Below are positions 17,972 to 26,460 of a DNA stretch of 64,000 nucleotides, piece after piece. Under the pieces are notes generated by a model. It ran no database searches. It had not been told where the DNA came from and saw nothing but the letters and a program-made list of their open reading frames with translations. Location: the NCBI RefSeq assembly GCF_011761565.1, contig NZ_JAASRM010000001.1:3162139-3226138 (forward strand), read 5' to 3'. The number at the start of each line of letters is the position of its first letter. Positions within the stretch are counted from its first letter, which is position 1. Made by a program: the position numbers and the translations under genes. This DNA comes from Rhizomicrobium palustre. GTDB lineage: Bacteria; Pseudomonadota; Alphaproteobacteria; Micropepsales; Micropepsaceae.

Positions 17972-19738
17972 TTATTCTTCGTCGGGGTAGGGGCCTTTGC
18001 CCCCCTCGGCGATGAATTGATCGATCCGCGCCTCGAGCACCGGCAACGGCACCGAGCCCAAGGACAGTACGGTGTCGTGGAAGGCGCGGATGTTGAACTT
18101 TTCGCCCAGCGCGGCCTCGGCCTTATGGCGCGCTTTCCAGATCGCCATCTCACCGAGGTAATAAGAAAGCGCCTGTCCCGGCCAGGCGATATAGCGATCC
18201 ACCTCGGTCGCGATTTCATGATCGGCGAGCGCCGTGTTGTCGTGCAGGAATTGGCGGGCCTGTTCGCGCGTCCAGCCTTGGCTATGAATGCCGGTATCGA
18301 CCACCAGCCGTGCTGCGCGCCACATCTGATAGCTCAGCATGCCGAAACGTTCATAAGGCGTCTCGTAGATGCCCATCTCCACACCCAGCCGCTCGCTATA
18401 AAGCGCCCAGCCTTCGCCATAGGCCGAGATGAAGCTGTCACGGCGGAAGGGCGGCAGGTTCTTGTTTTCCGACGCTAGCGGCATCTGGAAGGCATGACCC
18501 GGCGCGGATTCATGCAAGGTCAGCGCAGGCAGGGAATAGAGCGGGCGCGAGGGCAGGTTATAGGTGTTGACGAGATAGATGCCTGGGCCACCGCGGCCAC
18601 CCGTATAGAAAGGTGCGATATCATCCGGTACTGGCTTGATGGCAAAACGCTGGCGCGGCAGATGGCCGAAATACTCGCCTGAGACGGCATCGAACTTTTT
18701 GGAAATCCAGGCCGCGCGATCCAAGAGGTCTTGCGGCTTCTTCACATAGAATTGAGGATCGGTACGCAGGAAGGCGAGGAAGGCGGCAAGATCGCCTTCG
18801 AACTTCACTTCCTTCATCACCTCGGCCATTTCGGCGCACAGAGAGGCGACTTCCTTCAGCCCGACCTCGTGAATATGCGCCGGATCGTCATGCATGGTGG
18901 TGTATTCGTAGATCTGCGCTTTATAGAAGTTCTTGCCATCCGGCAGGTCATACGCGGCGAGGGATTTTTGCGCGCCTGGCACATATTCATCGCGCAGGAA
19001 TTTCAGCAGATTTTGATGCGCCGGAATCACGCTGTCTGAGATCGCCTTGCGGGCAGCCGCGCGCAGCTCTTCCTGTTTGGCGGCTGGAAGGCTCGCCAGC
19101 ATGGTCTTGAACGGCGTGTAGTAGATGTTCTCTTCCACGTTCGGCGCGTTCAGCACCGATTGCACCGTGGCGTCGCGCCCTTCTAGCGTGACCTGGGGCA
19201 GGGTGAAGCCGCGCTTTAGGCCGGCCCGCATATTCTCGATATTCTCCTGGAAATAGCGGGGAATATCGTTCAGTTGGCTGATGTAATTGCGATAGTCCTC
19301 TTCGCGGCGGAAGCTGCCGCGTGCCATGCTGGCCAGATCGCCCCAGAAGGAGGTGTCGCCGGAAAGCGGGCGTTGATAGGTCTTATAGACCTGATCGGAA
19401 ATCAGGGTCTCGATCTGATAGCGATAGACCTTGAAATCCACGCCGCGCTGCGCCGAGAGTTTGGCCGTGTCGATCTTGTCCAGGCGGTTCAAGACCTCGC
19501 GCCAATGGGCAAGGCGCTTTTGCTGCGCGGCTTCATTCACCACCGGCAGATGGGCTGTATGCGTTGCATTGGGCGTGTCTTCATCCGCCGCGAATTGATG
19601 CTGCCTCCATGTCCATTCCGCCTTGTACAGAGCTTCGAAAGCTTTGTTTTCGTCGTGCTTGGCGGTTGCGGCTTGGCTTGGAAGAATGAGATCACACATG
19701 CAGATTGCCGTCATCACTATGGGTAGGAACGCTTTCAC
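17972..19738 (-). CDS. Secreted DUF885-family metallopeptidase
   Basis: A 588-residue exported protein with a signal peptide ending near SQAATA. It has the DUF885 zinc motif LTLHESAPGH (His409, Glu410, His415) and a downstream GEGWALYSERLG segment that supplies the third ligand region. Proteins of this family are thought to be zinc carboxypeptidase- or dipeptidase-like enzymes, but their substrates are poorly known. It converges on the M24 peptidase with only 8 bases between stop codons and is divergent from the GH127/146 gene across a predicted operator. A role in trimming deglycosylated Hyp-rich peptides in the periplasm is inferred. Confidence 0.85.
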   Translation of the reverse strand: MKAFLPIVMTAICMCDLILPSQAATAKHDENKAFEALYKAEWTWRQHQFAADEDTPNATHTAHLPVVNEAAQQKRLAHWREVLNRLDKIDTAKLSAQRGVDFKVYRYQIETLISDQVYKTYQRPLSGDTSFWGDLASMARGSFRREEDYRNYISQLNDIPRYFQENIENMRAGLKRGFTLPQVTLEGRDATVQSVLNAPNVEENIYYTPFKTMLASLPAAKQEELRAAARKAISDSVIPAHQNLLKFLRDEYVPGAQKSLAAYDLPDGKNFYKAQIYEYTTMHDDPAHIHEVGLKEVASLCAEMAEVMKEVKFEGDLAAFLAFLRTDPQFYVKKPQDLLDRAAWISKKFDAVSGEYFGHLPRQRFAIKPVPDDIAPFYTGGRGGPGIYLVNTYNLPSRPLYSLPALTLHESAPGHAFQMPLASENKNLPPFRRDSFISAYGEGWALYSERLGVEMGIYETPYERFGMLSYQMWRAARLVVDTGIHSQGWTREQARQFLHDNTALADHEIATEVDRYIAWPGQALSYYLGEMAIWKARHKAEAALGEKFNIRAFHDTVLSLGSVPLPVLEARIDQFIAEGGKGPYPDEE

Positions 19739-19787
19739 AATAAGACCCCCGCTGCCTGGAACAAGAGAAGAGAACCGATTGCAGCGT

Positions 19788-19805
19788 AATCGTATACAGT
19801 ATATC
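19788..19805. promoter_or_regulatory. Predicted GntR operator (site 6)
   Basis: AATCGTATACAGTATATC holds ATCGTATA, shared with sites 3 and 4, and a GTATAC core. It lies 50 bases before the DUF885 start (19738) and 33 bases before the GH127/146 start (19838). Confidence 0.65.
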
Positions 19806-19837
19806 TAACAAGAGATGCTTCCGAGAAGGGGACTTGA

Positions 19838-22213
19838 ATGCCGCGCCTTCACCGCCGTGATCTGTTGCGAAGCTCCGCATCTATGGCTGCGTTTGCAGCG
19901 CTATCTGGCGGAACGGCTCTAGCCGCACCGCAGCAGGGCCTCGCGCACCCCGTCGCACTGAAGAATGTGCGTCTCTTACCCTCGCCATACCGCACGGCGG
20001 TTGAAGCCAACCTCAAATACCTTCTGTCGTTGTCGGCGGATCGCTTCCTGCACAACTATCATAAGTTCGCAGGCCTCCCCGTGAAGGGCGAGCTTTATGG
20101 CGGCTGGGAAGCTGACACCATCGCGGGCGAGGGGCTTGGCCATTATTTGAGCGCTTTGGCGCTGATGTATGCCCAGACTGGCAATCAAGAGTGCAAAACC
20201 CGCATCGCTTATATCGTTTCGGAAATGGCCAAGGTGCAGGCCGCGCAAGGCGATGGCTATGTCGCCGGATTCTTGAGGAAGCGCAAAGACGGCACCATCG
20301 TGGATGGCAAAGAAATCTTCGCCGAAATCGCTGCGGGCGATATCCGCTCCACCGGGTTCGATCTGAACGGCGCCTGGTCGCCGCTCTACAACATCCACAA
20401 GGTGCTGGCGGGTTTGTTGGACGCCGAGGAACTGGTGGGCAATAAGCAGGCGCTGACCGTCTGCCTCGGCTTCGCCCGCTATCTCGATAAAGTGTTCGCG
20501 AAGCTCTCCGACGCGCAGATGCAGGATATGCTCTCCTGCGAATATGGCGGCATCAATGAAAGCTTTGCCGAGCTTTATGCCCGCACCAAGGATGCGCGTT
20601 GGCTGAAACTTGCTGAACGCATCTACGATAAGAAGAGTCTCGATCCCGTGCTGGCGGGCGAGGATCATCTCCCCAACACCCATGCCAATACCCAGATTCC
20701 GAAGATCATTGGCCTTGCGCGGATCGCGGAAGTCGGTGGGCCCGGCAGCTTCAAGCAAGGCGCGGCGTTCTTCTGGGATACCGTAGTGCACCATCACAGC
20801 TTTGTGATCGGCGGCAATGGCGACCGCGAATATTTCTTCGCGCCCGATACCACGGCGGATCATCTCACCGAACAGACCTGCGAGCATTGCGGCAGCTACA
20901 ATATGCTGAAGCTGACGCGGCACCTCTATGCCTGGAAGCCGGATGCGGCGCTGTTCGATTATTACGAGCGCACCCAGCTCAATCACATTCTCGCGGCGCA
21001 GAATCCCAAGACGGGCATGTTCACCTATATGACCCCGATGATGTCGGGGGCAGAGCGTGGCTTCTCCGGGCCAGAGGATGCCTTCTGGTGCTGTGTGCTC
21101 TCGGGCATGGAAAGCCACGCCAAGCACGGCGATTCCGTCTATTGGGAATCCGGCAACACGTTTTTCGTGAACCTCTTCATTCCCTCCGAAGTGAAAAGCA
21201 GCTTCGGTGCCTGGCAGCTCCAGACGCGCTATCCCTATGAAGGCGATATTCACCTCAAATTGAACGCGCTGCATGCGCCGAAGGTTTTCGCGCTAGCCCT
21301 GCGTATTCCGGGCTGGGCTGAAAGCGCCGACATCACCATCAATGGCGAGAAGGTCGAGGCCGTCCGCGAGCATGGCTATGCGGTCCTGCGCCGTACATGG
21401 AAGGCAGGCGATGCGGTGACGCTCTCTCTGCCGCTGGCGCTTCGTCTTGAAACGGCGCCGGGCAGTGAACGCGCGGTGTCGATCCTGCGCGGGCCTATGG
21501 TGATGGGCGCTGATCTCGGCTCTGCCGAGAAGCCCTTTGAAGGTGTCGCGCCCGCTTTGGTCGGCGCGGATTTGCTCGCGGGCATCAAGCCGGTAGCGCC
21601 GCAAGATGCGGTCTATCGCACCGAAGGTATCGGCCGCCCTGGCGAACTCACCTTGAAGCCTTTCTATGCCCAGTGGGAAGAACGTTCGGCGCTCTATTTC
21701 AATCGCTACAGCGAGCCGGAATGGGCGAAATACCAAGCCGCCTATCTCGCCGAGCAAGCCCGGTTGAAAGACATTGCCGCCCGTTCGCTGGATGTGATGC
21801 ATCTGGGTGAAATGCAGGCCGAGCATGATCACGCGCTGAAGGCGGAAACTTCCTATCCCGTGATTTATCGCGCCCGCAATGGCCGCGATGCGCGCGCTGG
21901 TGGCTTCTTCTCCTTCGAGATGGCCGCCCGCAAAGACGGCAAGGACCCTGGCGCGCTGATGCTCGCGGTCACCTATTGGGGCGGCGAGGTCAATCGCGAT
22001 TTCAATATCGAGGTCGATGGCGCGCTTGTCGCGCATCAGCTCCTCACCGGTCAAAAGCCCGGCGAATGGCTCGATCTCGAATATGCGATCCCGCTGGAGC
22101 TGACCAAGGGCAAGGACAAGATCACCGTCCGCTTTGTCAGCTTGAATCGTAAATCCGTTGGTCCGGTCTTCGGCGTCCGTCTCTTCACCGCCGCGCCTTC
22201 AGGGGCAAAGTGA
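19838..22213 (+). CDS. GH127/GH146-type beta-L-arabinofuranosidase
   Basis: Zinc-cysteine glycosidase predicted to remove beta-linked L-arabinofuranose, the sugar attached to hydroxyproline in extensins. The 791-residue precursor has an RRDLLRSSA twin-arginine-like signal peptide, an alpha/alpha barrel (about 35-430) and C-terminal beta domains. The Cys3-Glu site is visible: the EHC triplet (Glu349, Cys351) followed by GSYNML, and the double cysteine Cys418-Cys419 in FWCCVLSG. Glu331 in REYF is a candidate acid/base. The motif style (YNML, GMESHAKHG) is closer to GH146 than to the Bifidobacterium GH127 enzyme. It is the first gene of a three-glycosidase operon and overlaps the GH43 gene by one base. 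Confidence 0.9.
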   Translation: MPRLHRRDLLRSSASMAAFAALSGGTALAAPQQGLAHPVALKNVRLLPSPYRTAVEANLKYLLSLSADRFLHNYHKFAGLPVKGELYGGWEADTIAGEGLGHYLSALALMYAQTGNQECKTRIAYIVSEMAKVQAAQGDGYVAGFLRKRKDGTIVDGKEIFAEIAAGDIRSTGFDLNGAWSPLYNIHKVLAGLLDAEELVGNKQALTVCLGFARYLDKVFAKLSDAQMQDMLSCEYGGINESFAELYARTKDARWLKLAERIYDKKSLDPVLAGEDHLPNTHANTQIPKIIGLARIAEVGGPGSFKQGAAFFWDTVVHHHSFVIGGNGDREYFFAPDTTADHLTEQTCEHCGSYNMLKLTRHLYAWKPDAALFDYYERTQLNHILAAQNPKTGMFTYMTPMMSGAERGFSGPEDAFWCCVLSGMESHAKHGDSVYWESGNTFFVNLFIPSEVKSSFGAWQLQTRYPYEGDIHLKLNALHAPKVFALALRIPGWAESADITINGEKVEAVREHGYAVLRRTWKAGDAVTLSLPLALRLETAPGSERAVSILRGPMVMGADLGSAEKPFEGVAPALVGADLLAGIKPVAPQDAVYRTEGIGRPGELTLKPFYAQWEERSALYFNRYSEPEWAKYQAAYLAEQARLKDIAARSLDVMHLGEMQAEHDHALKAETSYPVIYRARNGRDARAGGFFSFEMAARKDGKDPGALMLAVTYWGGEVNRDFNIEVDGALVAHQLLTGQKPGEWLDLEYAIPLELTKGKDKITVRFVSLNRKSVGPVFGVRLFTAAPSGAK

Positions 22214-23754
22214 TGCTGAAAGCTCTTTTTCTCAGCGGCGCGGCTTTTGCCTTGCCGCTCGCCGCCGCCGAGCCCATCGCCGTGACCGCGCCGCATAATC
22301 CGATCTTGTCGGACGGCACTTCATTTTCCGCCGATCCCGCGCCGCTGGTGGTGGGCGACACGCTTTACATTCTCGCCGGGCATGATGAAGCCGCGCCAGA
22401 CCAGAATGATTTCATCATGAATGACTGGCAGCTTCTGGCGACCAAGGATGTCGCCTCCGGAAAATGGCTGCATTATCCGCGTTTCCTGAAACCCGAGGAT
22501 GTCTTCAAATGGGCGACGCCGGGCCGCGCTTACGGTGCCCAGATCATCCAGGCGCCGAACAAGAAATTCTATCTCTACGCGCCGGTGATGCAGGCGAACT
22601 GTTCAGATAAGGATTGTTTCGGCATTGGTGTCGCGGTTGCTGACAGCCCGCTTGGGCCTTGGACTGATGCCCATCCCGCAGGTCCCATCATCTCGCAGCG
22701 CGCCCCCGTCGCCAACACTATCCAGAACATCGATCCCACGCCTTTCGTGGATGAGGATGGCCGCGTTTATATCTATTGGGGCACCTTCGGACAGCTGCGG
22801 GGTATCGAACTCGCCGCCGATATGATCACGCCCAAAGGCGAAGAGGTTGCGGTTAAATCGCTGAAAGGCTTTTTCGAAGCGCCTTGGCTCTTTAAGCGCA
22901 ACGGCACCTATTACATGGCCTATGCGGGCAATCACGCGGGGCCGAACTCGGATTGCACCCCTGCCGTCTATCACGCCTGCATCGCCTATGGCTCCGCGCC
23001 GTCACCGCTCGGTCCTTGGACCTATCGCGGCGTGATCCTGCCGCCGGTCAGCTCCACCACTTCGCATGACGGGATCATTCAGTTCAAAGACAAATGGTAT
23101 CTCGTCTATCATACCGCGGATGCCAAAGGTGGCGGTCATTTCCGCCGTTCCGTCGCGATCGATGAGATGCAATGGGACGATAGCGTTACCCCCGCCGCGA
23201 TCAAACAGGTCACGCCGACGCCGCGCCCGCCTTCGGAAATCGGCCCGCAGCGCAATGTCGCCCCCGCTGCGAAAATCGTTGTCTCCAACGATCCCGTGCC
23301 GGTGCAATGTTGGAGCAAGGCGCTGAATGATGGCATCGTCCGGGTCAATCCGCTGCCACCCGATATGTGGGGCACCTGGAACGGCAATAACCCGCCCAAG
23401 CCCTGGATCGCTTATCAGTGGAGCGCGCCGGTCAAGCTGAACGCCTCGCGGATCACTTTCTGGGCGGATCATCCGGCAGGCGCGGGCGAGGGCGTTGCCC
23501 CGCCGAAATCCTGGCACCTTGAATATTGCGATGGCAGCGCCTGGAAGCCGGTCCATGCCACCTCCAGCTATGGCACCGAGACAGACAAATTCGTTGAGGT
23601 GACCTTTGAACCCGTCACCACCACATGTCTGCGAGCCGTTTTCGATGCCTCGCAGGCGGGGGGTGGCACGGCAGGCGTGGCGGTTGAGGAATGGGAGGCG
23701 CTATCGGTCGAACCCGTCAAGCTGCATCTCGGGGAAAGTCCGCAAGTTAAATAG
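22213..23754 (+). CDS. GH43 alpha-L-arabinofuranosidase with C-terminal beta domain
   Basis: Five-bladed propeller glycosidase, secreted, 513 residues. A signal peptide ends near LAAAEP. The GH43 residues are Asp41 (base, SADPAP), Asp174 (NIDPTPF) and Glu222 (acid, FFEAPWLF). After about residue 330 a beta-sandwich, possibly carbohydrate-binding, follows. The start is the ATG overlapping the preceding stop (TGATG), suggesting translational coupling to the GH127/146 gene. GH43 enzymes include alpha-L-arabinofuranosidases that remove the terminal alpha-1,3 arabinose of extensin side chains. Paired with a beta-L-arabinofuranosidase it resembles the division of labour known for the Bifidobacterium longum extensin enzymes. 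Beta-xylosidase activity is the main alternative. Confidence 0.88.
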   Translation: MLKALFLSGAAFALPLAAAEPIAVTAPHNPILSDGTSFSADPAPLVVGDTLYILAGHDEAAPDQNDFIMNDWQLLATKDVASGKWLHYPRFLKPEDVFKWATPGRAYGAQIIQAPNKKFYLYAPVMQANCSDKDCFGIGVAVADSPLGPWTDAHPAGPIISQRAPVANTIQNIDPTPFVDEDGRVYIYWGTFGQLRGIELAADMITPKGEEVAVKSLKGFFEAPWLFKRNGTYYMAYAGNHAGPNSDCTPAVYHACIAYGSAPSPLGPWTYRGVILPPVSSTTSHDGIIQFKDKWYLVYHTADAKGGGHFRRSVAIDEMQWDDSVTPAAIKQVTPTPRPPSEIGPQRNVAPAAKIVVSNDPVPVQCWSKALNDGIVRVNPLPPDMWGTWNGNNPPKPWIAYQWSAPVKLNASRITFWADHPAGAGEGVAPPKSWHLEYCDGSAWKPVHATSSYGTETDKFVEVTFEPVTTTCLRAVFDASQAGGGTAGVAVEEWEALSVEPVKLHLGESPQVK

Positions 23755-23851
23755 GGGATTATCGCCCTCGCGGGGGCCGCCTCACGGATTTGGGACTTTG
23801 CGGCAGGCAAAATTGCGCGCTTAACTAGAGTCTTGCACAAGCGAGGCTCCC

Positions 23852-26320
23852 ATGAAGCTGATCCGCTTTCTCGCCTTCGTCCTCTTCATCAGCCCCGCTG
23901 CGCTGGCGGCAGACAGTCTCGCAATCAACGGGGCGGGCTATTTTGAAAAGCCCGGCCTCAACGTCATGGTCTTCGATGATTTCTACCCCGAAGGCCATCA
24001 AGGCGGGGTGAGCATCATTCAGCAGGGCGTGCGCGTCGCGGCGCTGGGGGACCTTCGACTGGAACCTGCGCCAGGGCAGTGGTCGCCCATGCCCGCGATT
24101 GGCGCAAAGAAGATTGACCGCAAGACTGGAACCATCACCCAGTCGCTCTCTTACCCCGACCCCAAGCGCATTCACGCCACCGATAATCCGATCGTTTATC
24201 CCGACCTCGATTTTTCCTATCGCCTGCGTGTCACCGCGCTTTCCGGAGACAGTTTCAAGATCACTGTCGATCTCGACAAGCCGCTGCCGGAGGCGTGGAT
24301 CGGCAAGGTCGGCTTCAATCTCGAACTCTTCCCCGGCGATCTTTTCGGCAAGCCCTATTTGATGGACGGCTTAGGCGGGATTTTTCCGCGCCAGCCCAAT
24401 GGTCCCATCACCGGCAATAAAGAAGCCAAAATCGGTGCGCCGCTGGCGAGTGGCACCAGCTTCGTGGTCGCACCCGATGATGAGGCTCGCCGCCTGAAGG
24501 TGGAAAGCAAAACGGGGCCGCTTCAGCTCATCGATGGCCGCGTCACCTATAATAATGGCTGGTTTGTGCTGCGCAGCCTGATCGCGAAAGGCGCCAGCAA
24601 AGGCGCTATCGAATGGATCGTCACGCCGCACACCATTCCTGGCTGGAAATATCAGCCCGTCATCCAGGTCAGCCAAGTTGGCTACGCCAGCGCGCAGCAA
24701 AAACGCGCGGTGATCGAGCGTGACCCGCGCGATACCACGCCTGGGCCCGTAGTGCTCTATCGCTTGACCGAGAGCGGCAAGGAAGAGGTGCAGCGCGGCA
24801 CAGCGGAGCAGTGGGGCAAGTTCCTGCGCTATGATTATGCCACCTATGACTTCTCCAAGGTGACCCAGCCGGGCATGTATGTTCTCAGCTATGGCAGAGT
24901 GCTCTCGCATCCCTTCCGCATCGGATCGGATGTTTATGACCGCGACGTGTGGCAGCCGACGCTGGAATATTTCCTCCCCGCTCAGATGTGCCACATGCTG
25001 GTGCGCGAGGGCTATCGCGTCTGGCATGGGCTCGATCACCAAGATGATGCGCTGATGGCACCGGTCAACCACATGCATTTCGATGGCTATGCGCAGGGGC
25101 CCTCTACCTTGACCAGCTTTAAACCCTGGCAGCATGTGCCGGGGCTGGATGAGGGCGGCTGGCATGATGCGGGCGACTACGATTTACGTGTCGAATCCCA
25201 GATGGGCACCGTCTGGGCGTTATCCAAAATGGTGACGGAGTTCGGCCTCACTTACGATGCCACCACGATCGACGAAACCGCCAAGCGCACCGAAATTCAT
25301 GAGCCGGATGGCAAGAACGACGCCCAGCAACAGATCGTACACGGACTTTTAAGCGTGCTCGGCGGCTATCACGCGATGGGGCGGCTCTATCGCGGCATTC
25401 AGGATATTGATCTCGAGCAATATACGCTGCTGGGGGACATCTCCACCAATACCGATGGGCTTGTTTACGACGCCGCGCTCAAGCCAGGCGAGCGTACCGC
25501 CACCACTTCGGGCAAAAAAGATGACCGTCTGGTCTTTACCGAAGATAATCCCGACCGGGAGGTCGAAATGGCGGCACAGCTTGCGGCCGCCTCTGTGGCG
25601 CTCAAGAACTTCGACGCCAAGATGTCGGCGGATGCGCTGGATGTTGCCAAGAAGCTCGATGGCACCAGCTTTGCCCGCGCCAAATGGCTTTCCCCGCGCG
25701 TCTTCATGCTGAGCGAACTTTATCTCGCCACCGGCGATAAGAGCTATCTCACGCGGCTCATCGCGCTCAAACCGGAGATCGTCGCGCATATTGGCCAGGC
25801 TTGGGCGTTGGGTGAGGTGATCAATCAGATTGATGATGCCGCCTTCAAAGCCGATGTCGCCAAGGCGGTGGCCGCTTATCAGAAAGACCTCGCCGCCAAG
25901 CTCGCCAAGGCCTCACCTTATGGCGTGCCGTTTGATTGGCGCATCTGGGGCGTGGGCTGGCAGGTGCAGGAAGAGGCCGTGCATCAATACTTCTTCCGCA
26001 AAGGCTGGCCCGAGCTGACCACGCCGGATTTCGAACTCAACGCGCTCAATTATGATCTCGGCGTGCATCCGGGCGAGAATACCGAATCCTTCGCTTCCGG
26101 TGTCGGCGCGCGTTCGGCCACGGTGGCGTATGGCACCAATCGCGCCGACTGGTCTTACATTCCAGGCGGCGTCGTCTCCGGCACCGCGCTGATCCGCCCC
26201 GATCTGCCCGAGCTGAAAGTCTGGCCCTTCTTCTGGCAGCAAAAGGAATATGTCATGGGCGGCGGCGAAACCGATTTCATGTTCCTCGCCCTTGATGCGC
26301 GGAAGATGTTCGGGAAATAG
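23852..26320 (+). CDS. Secreted GH9 glycosidase with N-terminal Ig-like domain
   Basis: Inverting clan GH-G enzyme, 822 residues, signal peptide ending near AALAAD. It has an extended beta-rich N-terminal region, a CelD_N-like Ig domain around 275-370 (QVSQVGYASAQQKRAV) and an alpha/alpha6 catalytic domain from about 380. The GH9 motif GGWHDAGDYD gives Asp439 and Asp442, and Glu806 in GGGETDFM is the likely acid. GH9 is usually an endo-beta-1,4-glucanase family, with some exo-glucosaminidases and glucosidases, so the target here is unclear. It follows the GH127/146-GH43 pair by 97 bases and is probably cotranscribed. A second promoter is possible, since the gap has no operator-like site. Confidence 0.88.
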   Translation: MKLIRFLAFVLFISPAALAADSLAINGAGYFEKPGLNVMVFDDFYPEGHQGGVSIIQQGVRVAALGDLRLEPAPGQWSPMPAIGAKKIDRKTGTITQSLSYPDPKRIHATDNPIVYPDLDFSYRLRVTALSGDSFKITVDLDKPLPEAWIGKVGFNLELFPGDLFGKPYLMDGLGGIFPRQPNGPITGNKEAKIGAPLASGTSFVVAPDDEARRLKVESKTGPLQLIDGRVTYNNGWFVLRSLIAKGASKGAIEWIVTPHTIPGWKYQPVIQVSQVGYASAQQKRAVIERDPRDTTPGPVVLYRLTESGKEEVQRGTAEQWGKFLRYDYATYDFSKVTQPGMYVLSYGRVLSHPFRIGSDVYDRDVWQPTLEYFLPAQMCHMLVREGYRVWHGLDHQDDALMAPVNHMHFDGYAQGPSTLTSFKPWQHVPGLDEGGWHDAGDYDLRVESQMGTVWALSKMVTEFGLTYDATTIDETAKRTEIHEPDGKNDAQQQIVHGLLSVLGGYHAMGRLYRGIQDIDLEQYTLLGDISTNTDGLVYDAALKPGERTATTSGKKDDRLVFTEDNPDREVEMAAQLAAASVALKNFDAKMSADALDVAKKLDGTSFARAKWLSPRVFMLSELYLATGDKSYLTRLIALKPEIVAHIGQAWALGEVINQIDDAAFKADVAKAVAAYQKDLAAKLAKASPYGVPFDWRIWGVGWQVQEEAVHQYFFRKGWPELTTPDFELNALNYDLGVHPGENTESFASGVGARSATVAYGTNRADWSYIPGGVVSGTALIRPDLPELKVWPFFWQQKEYVMGGGETDFMFLALDARKMFGK

Positions 26321-26460
26321 CCCACCACCTCTCTGTCACAGGTGTAGACAATGCATGGATTGTTGGCGTTGTAGGGCGGTGCAACTCATTGTTGTTGCTC
26401 AGGGGTACCCGCTGGCATGGAGATTGCTCTTTAGCCTGGGCGGCTTACTCGGAGCTTACC

